This document shows, in pieces, positions 55,949-58,380 of a DNA stretch of 58,380 nucleotides (position 1 is its first letter; every line of letters begins with the position of its first letter). The translations under genes and the position numbers were made by a program. The notes beneath the pieces are model-generated. The model was not told the origin of the DNA. It saw only the letters and a program-made list of their open reading frames with translations, and did not search any database. Source of the stretch: Psychromonas ossibalaenae ATCC BAA-1528 (GTDB lineage: Bacteria > Pseudomonadota > Gammaproteobacteria > Enterobacterales > Psychromonadaceae); contig NZ_KB906968.1 of the NCBI RefSeq assembly GCF_000381745.1, forward strand, positions 1 through 58,380, given 5' to 3'.

Positions 55949-56924
55949 ATTTGTTTATCTATGGGTATTTCTGCTGCTGCCGCTGCCTCTAGTTATCCGC
56001 TATTTTTTAAGTGCGCAGAAACGCAGCTATACCCAGGTATGGATCCCGCTTGCAAAGGGGTTAAGCGGTGAGCAGTCACAAAATCAGCGCACTAACTTAA
56101 GCGCATTTATTCCCTGGTTAGTATGGGTTCTATTACTGTGCGCATTAGCTAAACCAATCTGGTTTGGTGAACCGATTCGCCTGCAGCAGCAGAGCCGCGA
56201 TATGATTTTATCGCTGGATCTATCGGGCAGTATGCAGGAAGTCGATATGCCTTTAGACGATAAAAAAGTCGACCGTTTAACCCTGGTAAAAGATCTGTTA
56301 AAAACCTTTATTGATAAACGCCATGGCGACCGTTTAGGTTTGATTTTATTTGCCGATCACGCCTATTTACAAACACCGCTGACCTTTGATCTTAATACCA
56401 TACAGCAGATGGTTAATGAGGCTGAAATAGGCTTAGTCGGGCAGCGTACCGCCATTGGAGAGTCTATTGCAATGGGGATTAAACGCTTTGTTGAAAATAA
56501 AAATGAACAGCGGGTGCTTATTTTAATTACCGATGGAGCCAACACTGCCGGCACCATAAAGCCGCTGACGGCTGCCAGACAGGCGGCCCAGAATAATATT
56601 ACTATCTACACGATCGGCATTGGTGCAGACGAGATGATTAAACGCGGCTTGTTCGGTAATCAGCGCATCAATCCGTCAGCCGATCTTGATGAAAAAACCT
56701 TGACTGAAATAGCCCAATTAACCGGTGGTCAGTATTTTAGAGCCAGAAATCAGCAAGAGTTACAAAAAATCTACCAGAAACTCAATGAATTAGAGCCTAT
56801 TGACAGCGAATTCTTAGAGTTTCGTCCAGAAAAAGATCTCTTTTACTGGCCGTTATCAGGCGCACTTTTAATTCTGTTTTTATTTGCTTTGTATTTTAAA
56901 TTAAGAGGCCGTTATGCTGCCTGA
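55941..56924 (+). CDS. batA: BatA-like vWA membrane protein
   Basis: A 327-residue membrane protein with N-terminal helices (about 5-20 and 55-70), a vWA domain with the MIDAS motif DLSGS (SLDLSGSMQEVDMP), LILFADHAYLQTPLT and ITDGANTAG, and a C-terminal TM helix. It probably faces the periplasm. It overlaps the DUF4381 gene by 8 nt. Bat proteins are linked to aerotolerance and envelope stress in other bacteria, but this is not shown here. Confidence 0.92.
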   Translation: MFEFVYLWVFLLLPLPLVIRYFLSAQKRSYTQVWIPLAKGLSGEQSQNQRTNLSAFIPWLVWVLLLCALAKPIWFGEPIRLQQQSRDMILSLDLSGSMQEVDMPLDDKKVDRLTLVKDLLKTFIDKRHGDRLGLILFADHAYLQTPLTFDLNTIQQMVNEAEIGLVGQRTAIGESIAMGIKRFVENKNEQRVLILITDGANTAGTIKPLTAARQAAQNNITIYTIGIGADEMIKRGLFGNQRINPSADLDEKTLTEIAQLTGGQYFRARNQQELQKIYQKLNELEPIDSEFLEFRPEKDLFYWPLSGALLILFLFALYFKLRGRYAA

Positions 56925-58380
56925 AACTACTTTTATACCGCTAGAATTTTTACGGCCGCTATGGCTGCTGGGAATCATTGTTGTTGTTTTATTCTCGTTA
57001 CTGCGCTACCAAAGCAGTAAAAATAATCGAGTACAGACTTTAATTGCCCCGCATTTAAGTAAAAATCTGGTAAGCGCACCAGATAAATCCAATGCAGGAC
57101 AGTTTGCTTTCAGCGCACTGGCAGTCATTGCCTGCATCTCGTTATCCGGTCCAAGCTGGCGTCAACTGGAGCTGCCGGTTTATGAAATGGAAAAAGCACA
57201 GGTTGTGGTTTTAGACCTTTCCTACTCAATGTATGCCACAGACGCTAAACCCAGCCGCTTAACTCAGGCCAAGTATAAAGCGATAGATCTGATCAAAAAA
57301 TGGAGCGAGGGCGAAAAAGGCTTAATTACTTATGCGGGAGATGCTTTTACGATTTCACCGTTAACCGTTGACGGGAATTCTATCATTAATCATATTCCGC
57401 ACCTCTCACCGGCAATAATGCCGGTGACCGGCTCACGTGCAGATCTGGCCTTAGAAAAAGCAATAGAGCTGATGACTAACGCCGGTTACAAACAGGGACA
57501 TATTGTTTTTCTTAGTGATGATATCGATAAACAAACTGCAGATAAAATGATTAAAGATCTGCAGGGAACTAACTGGGTTGTCTCAATATTAGCCATGGCC
57601 ACTCCACAAGGCGCACCGATAAAACTGCCCGACGGCTCATTATTAAAGGATGAAAGCGGCAGAATAGTTGTTCCTAAGCTTAACGGTAAACCTTTTTACG
57701 ATATTACCCGTGCCAGCGGCGGTATGTATTTAACCTTTACCAATACAGCAGAAGATGTCGACAAACTGGCGGAGCATTTCTCAATCAAAGAAGCGCGCAG
57801 AAATGAATCGCAGCAGTCAGCTAAAAATGAGATGGCCATAGATGACGGTTACTGGCTGGCGTTTTTATTACTGCCTTTATTCCTGTTATTGTTTAGAAAA
57901 GGCGTCTTTTACGTTGTACTTCTAAGTGTCTCACTACAGATATCCAGCCCGAAAGTAGAAGCTTCTATCTGGAAAAATGACCAGGAGAATGCATTTCAAG
58001 CTTATCAAGATAAAGACTATCAGAAAGCCGCTGAATTATATGAAAACCCTCTCTATAAAGGCGCCGCCTATTATCAGGATAAGCAGTATAAAGAAGCCTT
58101 AGCTTCCTTTACTCAAGCAGCGTCTGACACACCTGAAAATGCTGATGCATTTTATAACCAGGGTAATAGTTATGCGCATCTGAAGGAAATTGATAAAGCG
58201 ATCCAGTCTTATCAGAAAGCGCTTGCCATTCGGCCTGATTTTCAACAAGCACAAGATAATAAAAAACTGCTTGAAGACCTAAAAAAACAGCAGCAGGAAC
58301 AGGAGAGCAAACAACAGCAGAATAGCGAACAGCAAAGCAGCGAGCAGCAAAGCAGCGAACAGCAAAGCAGCGAACAGCAA
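56914..58380 (+). CDS. BatB/BatC fusion (vWA plus TPR), partial at window edge
   Basis: The frame is open to the last base of the window (489 codons). Two TM helices (about 15-30 and 50-66) precede a vWA domain with MIDAS motif DLSYS (VVLDLSYSMYATD). A third TM follows near 310-330. Then come TPR repeats (NAFQAYQDKDYQKAAELYEN; DAFYNQGNSYAHLKE) as in BatC. The end is a Gln/Ser-rich run with repeated SSEQQ. The ATG overlaps the BatA stop by 11 nt. The C terminus lies outside the window. Confidence 0.9.
   Translation, partial: MLPETTFIPLEFLRPLWLLGIIVVVLFSLLRYQSSKNNRVQTLIAPHLSKNLVSAPDKSNAGQFAFSALAVIACISLSGPSWRQLELPVYEMEKAQVVVLDLSYSMYATDAKPSRLTQAKYKAIDLIKKWSEGEKGLITYAGDAFTISPLTVDGNSIINHIPHLSPAIMPVTGSRADLALEKAIELMTNAGYKQGHIVFLSDDIDKQTADKMIKDLQGTNWVVSILAMATPQGAPIKLPDGSLLKDESGRIVVPKLNGKPFYDITRASGGMYLTFTNTAEDVDKLAEHFSIKEARRNESQQSAKNEMAIDDGYWLAFLLLPLFLLLFRKGVFYVVLLSVSLQISSPKVEASIWKNDQENAFQAYQDKDYQKAAELYENPLYKGAAYYQDKQYKEALASFTQAASDTPENADAFYNQGNSYAHLKEIDKAIQSYQKALAIRPDFQQAQDNKKLLEDLKKQQQEQESKQQQNSEQQSSEQQSSEQQSSEQQ
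58322..58380 (+). repeat. 15-bp coding repeat (SSEQQ)
   Basis: About four tandem units of 15 nt, AGCAGCGAACAGCAA with one silent change, run up to the window end. Each codes for Ser-Ser-Glu-Gln-Gln. Such arrays gain and lose units easily. Confidence 0.85.

Noticed and set aside
58322..58380. Short tandem repeats as a possible CRISPR array
   Set aside because: The units are 15 nt, directly adjacent and in-frame within a coding region; there are no spacers.

Overview
The window looks like the chromosome of a marine, cold-adapted gammaproteobacterium close to Psychromonas, Shewanella or Vibrio. It is AT-rich and has the smrB / prmB-aroC neighbourhood, SixA, CheV, an NhaD antiporter, a CspA-type protein and the yceJ-yceI pair. 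Genus assignment is an inference from gene content; no search was run.

Layout. 1-520: tRNA-Gln and tRNA-Leu genes flanked by decayed copies of themselves. 1085-1528: alaE. 1666-11437 (minus strand): a complete chemosensory operon read as mcp-cheY-cheA-cheW-mcp(Aer-like)-cheR-cheD-cheB, with a near-perfect FNR-type box upstream. 11657-20076: a mixed block with a BMT5-like rRNA methyltransferase carrying a U1-type zinc finger, cheV, a hemerythrin-GGDEF protein, yceJ-yceI and a chemoreceptor ending in a PilZ domain. 20142-22404: acetyltransferase, a broken DeoR-type regulator and an EEP-family hydrolase. 22428-22690: a MITE-like inverted-repeat element. 23150-31439: a large secreted multidomain protein, a methyltransferase pseudogene, and three orphan periplasmic binding proteins (two in tandem). 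30363-32069: a CysK-like enzyme divergent from decR, a probable cysteine-detoxification pair. 32172-34097: AsmA-like protein. 34291-40997: a YeiL-like regulator, uridine phosphorylase, transaldolase, transketolase and adenine deaminase, a nucleoside-salvage and pentose-phosphate block. 41705-48047: csp, TDT transporter with LysR regulator, aroC, prmB, smrB and another orphan binding protein. 48240-53323: nhaD, a UPF1-like helicase with a nuclease-like tail, sixA and a 46-residue membrane protein. 53564-58380: the MoxR-DUF58-DUF4381-BatA-BatB/C operon, cut by the window edge.

How the parts may work together. The che operon, CheV, the hemerythrin diguanylate cyclase and the PilZ chemoreceptor suggest that oxygen or redox input and c-di-GMP feed into taxis. 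Uridine phosphorylase makes ribose-1-phosphate, which transaldolase and transketolase can process after conversion to ribose-5-phosphate. The most unusual single gene is the BMT5-like methyltransferase with a eukaryote-style zinc finger. Several stretches (1-520, 20784-21300, 26480-26860, 46858-46933) hold decayed or duplicated gene fragments, so the segment has been rearranging.
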